Source: Bacteroidota bacterium
GTDB taxonomy: Bacteria > Bacteroidota > Ignavibacteria > Ignavibacteriales > Ignavibacteriaceae
DNA: 14,386 nucleotides
Assembly (NCBI GenBank): GCA_023433685.1
Contig: JAEYUD010000035.1
Coordinates: 1-14,386 of the forward strand
Direction: 5' to 3'
Shown here: one piece after another, positions 13,865-14,386 of the stretch
Position numbering within the stretch: the stretch's first letter is position 1
How the letters are laid out: each line of letters begins with the position of its first letter
Made by a program: the position numbers and the translations under genes
Notes under the pieces: generated by a model
What the model saw: the letters and a program-made list of their open reading frames with translations, nothing else
Databases searched by the model: none
Told to the model about the DNA's origin: nothing

Positions 13865-14386
13865 TTACTTCATTAAGACCATTTTCCGTGTTTCAGAATA
13901 TTTTCCCGCGGTAAGACGGTAGAAATAAACTCCTGAAGTAAGATTTTCGCCATTGAACTCGATCTGGTGGCTGCCGGCACTTCTGTAACCTCTTTCGATC
14001 ACCTTCACTTCGCGACCCATAATATCATACACCACGAGAGTTATATCCGACTCTTTCGGCAGTGTGAACGATATGATCGTTGAAGGATTGAAAGGGTTCG
14101 GGTAGTTTTGGTTAAGTGTGAACTGAACCGGTATTGGCACTTCAGGGGATTCAACCGAAACAAAAACGCTGTCGAACGAAATTATCCTCAATGCATCGGC
14201 ATTTACAACCTTTCCCGCGGTGTCAACCTTGTTTGAGAGGGTCACACCTTCTGATAGGTCACCCGAGAAAGTGAATCTGCCGATCCGGTTCCACTGGCTT
14301 CCGTTTATCGACTGGTTGATCCTTACGGTATCAGTGCCAAATTTATGTTTTATAATATATGGCGCGTCGGATGCCCTGTTGGAGGC
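13865..14386 (-). CDS. T9SS cargo protein, C-terminal part (golvesin-like domain)
   Basis: The reading frame is open from the right edge of the window, so this is only the last 173 residues of a larger protein; the GTG at 14245 inside it is not a true start. The first 60-70 residues read NAPYIIKH-like sequence (DAPYIIKHKFGTDTVRINQS), then WNRIGRFTFSGD, VTLSN and VVNADALRI. This resembles the golvesin/xanthan-lyase-type carbohydrate-associated beta domain often found before a sorting signal. The last 85 residues form a T9SS C-terminal domain with NQNYPNPFNPST, a GREVKVI strand and the ending RKMVLMK. The catalytic part, if any, lies outside the window, so the activity is unknown. The gene is convergent with the phosphodiesterase gene across a repeat-filled gap. 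Confidence 0.85.
   Translation of the reverse strand, partial: ASNRASDAPYIIKHKFGTDTVRINQSINGSQWNRIGRFTFSGDLSEGVTLSNKVDTAGKVVNADALRIISFDSVFVSVESPEVPIPVQFTLNQNYPNPFNPSTIISFTLPKESDITLVVYDIMGREVKVIERGYRSAGSHQIEFNGENLTSGVYFYRLTAGKYSETRKMVLMK

Noticed and set aside
13865..14245. Complete small gene starting at the GTG at 14245
   Set aside because: The frame stays open to the window edge and encodes a recognisable domain upstream of that GTG, so it is the 3' end of a longer gene.

Overview
The window looks like part of a chromosome from the Ignavibacteria/Chlorobiota side of the Bacteroidota group. The main evidence is three proteins that end in a type IX secretion (T9SS/Por) C-terminal sorting domain with the N(F/Y)PNPFNPST signature typical of that lineage. 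Other support comes from a periplasmic tricorn-type protease, an Omp28-like lipoprotein, and an outer-membrane barrel protein resembling the DUF6029 family. The placement is inferred from protein style, not from a marker gene. No rRNA, tRNA, CRISPR array, transposase or phage gene was seen.

Layout. Positions 9-241 hold a simple array of 7-base units. From 281 to 6869 runs a tight five-gene cluster on the + strand: a secreted GH13 amylase-family enzyme, a PEGA plus Omp28-like lipoprotein with a CxxC motif, a small secreted beta-rich T9SS cargo, a TlpA-type thioredoxin, and an outer-membrane beta-barrel. The gaps are 16 and 8 bases, followed by overlaps of 1 and 4 bases, so this is very likely one operon. 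It combines T9SS cargo with envelope thiol chemistry. A separate small four-helix membrane protein (7002-7379) is followed by two short heptamer arrays and a bidirectional terminator. That terminator is shared with the convergent tricorn protease gene (7504-10764, minus strand). Upstream of the protease on the same strand is a stand-alone class I glutamine amidotransferase (10852-11694), with a hairpin plus T-run between the two genes. Divergent from it is a small orphan gene (11827-12210) whose sequence recalls small CRISPR-associated Rossmann-like proteins. Next comes an exported nucleotide pyrophosphatase/phosphodiesterase (12300-13517). A repeat-filled convergent gap (13518-13864) then leads to the 3' end of a third T9SS cargo gene, on the minus strand and cut by the window edge.

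The most unusual feature is non-coding. Three intergenic regions carry tandem 7-base repeats with different unit sequences but unbroken 7-base register, one of them partly inverted. A fourth repeat, of a different kind, lies beside the last array: a perfect 35-base direct repeat and a perfect palindrome within CTCTGTGG-type sequence. Four of the eleven genes are best started at TTG.
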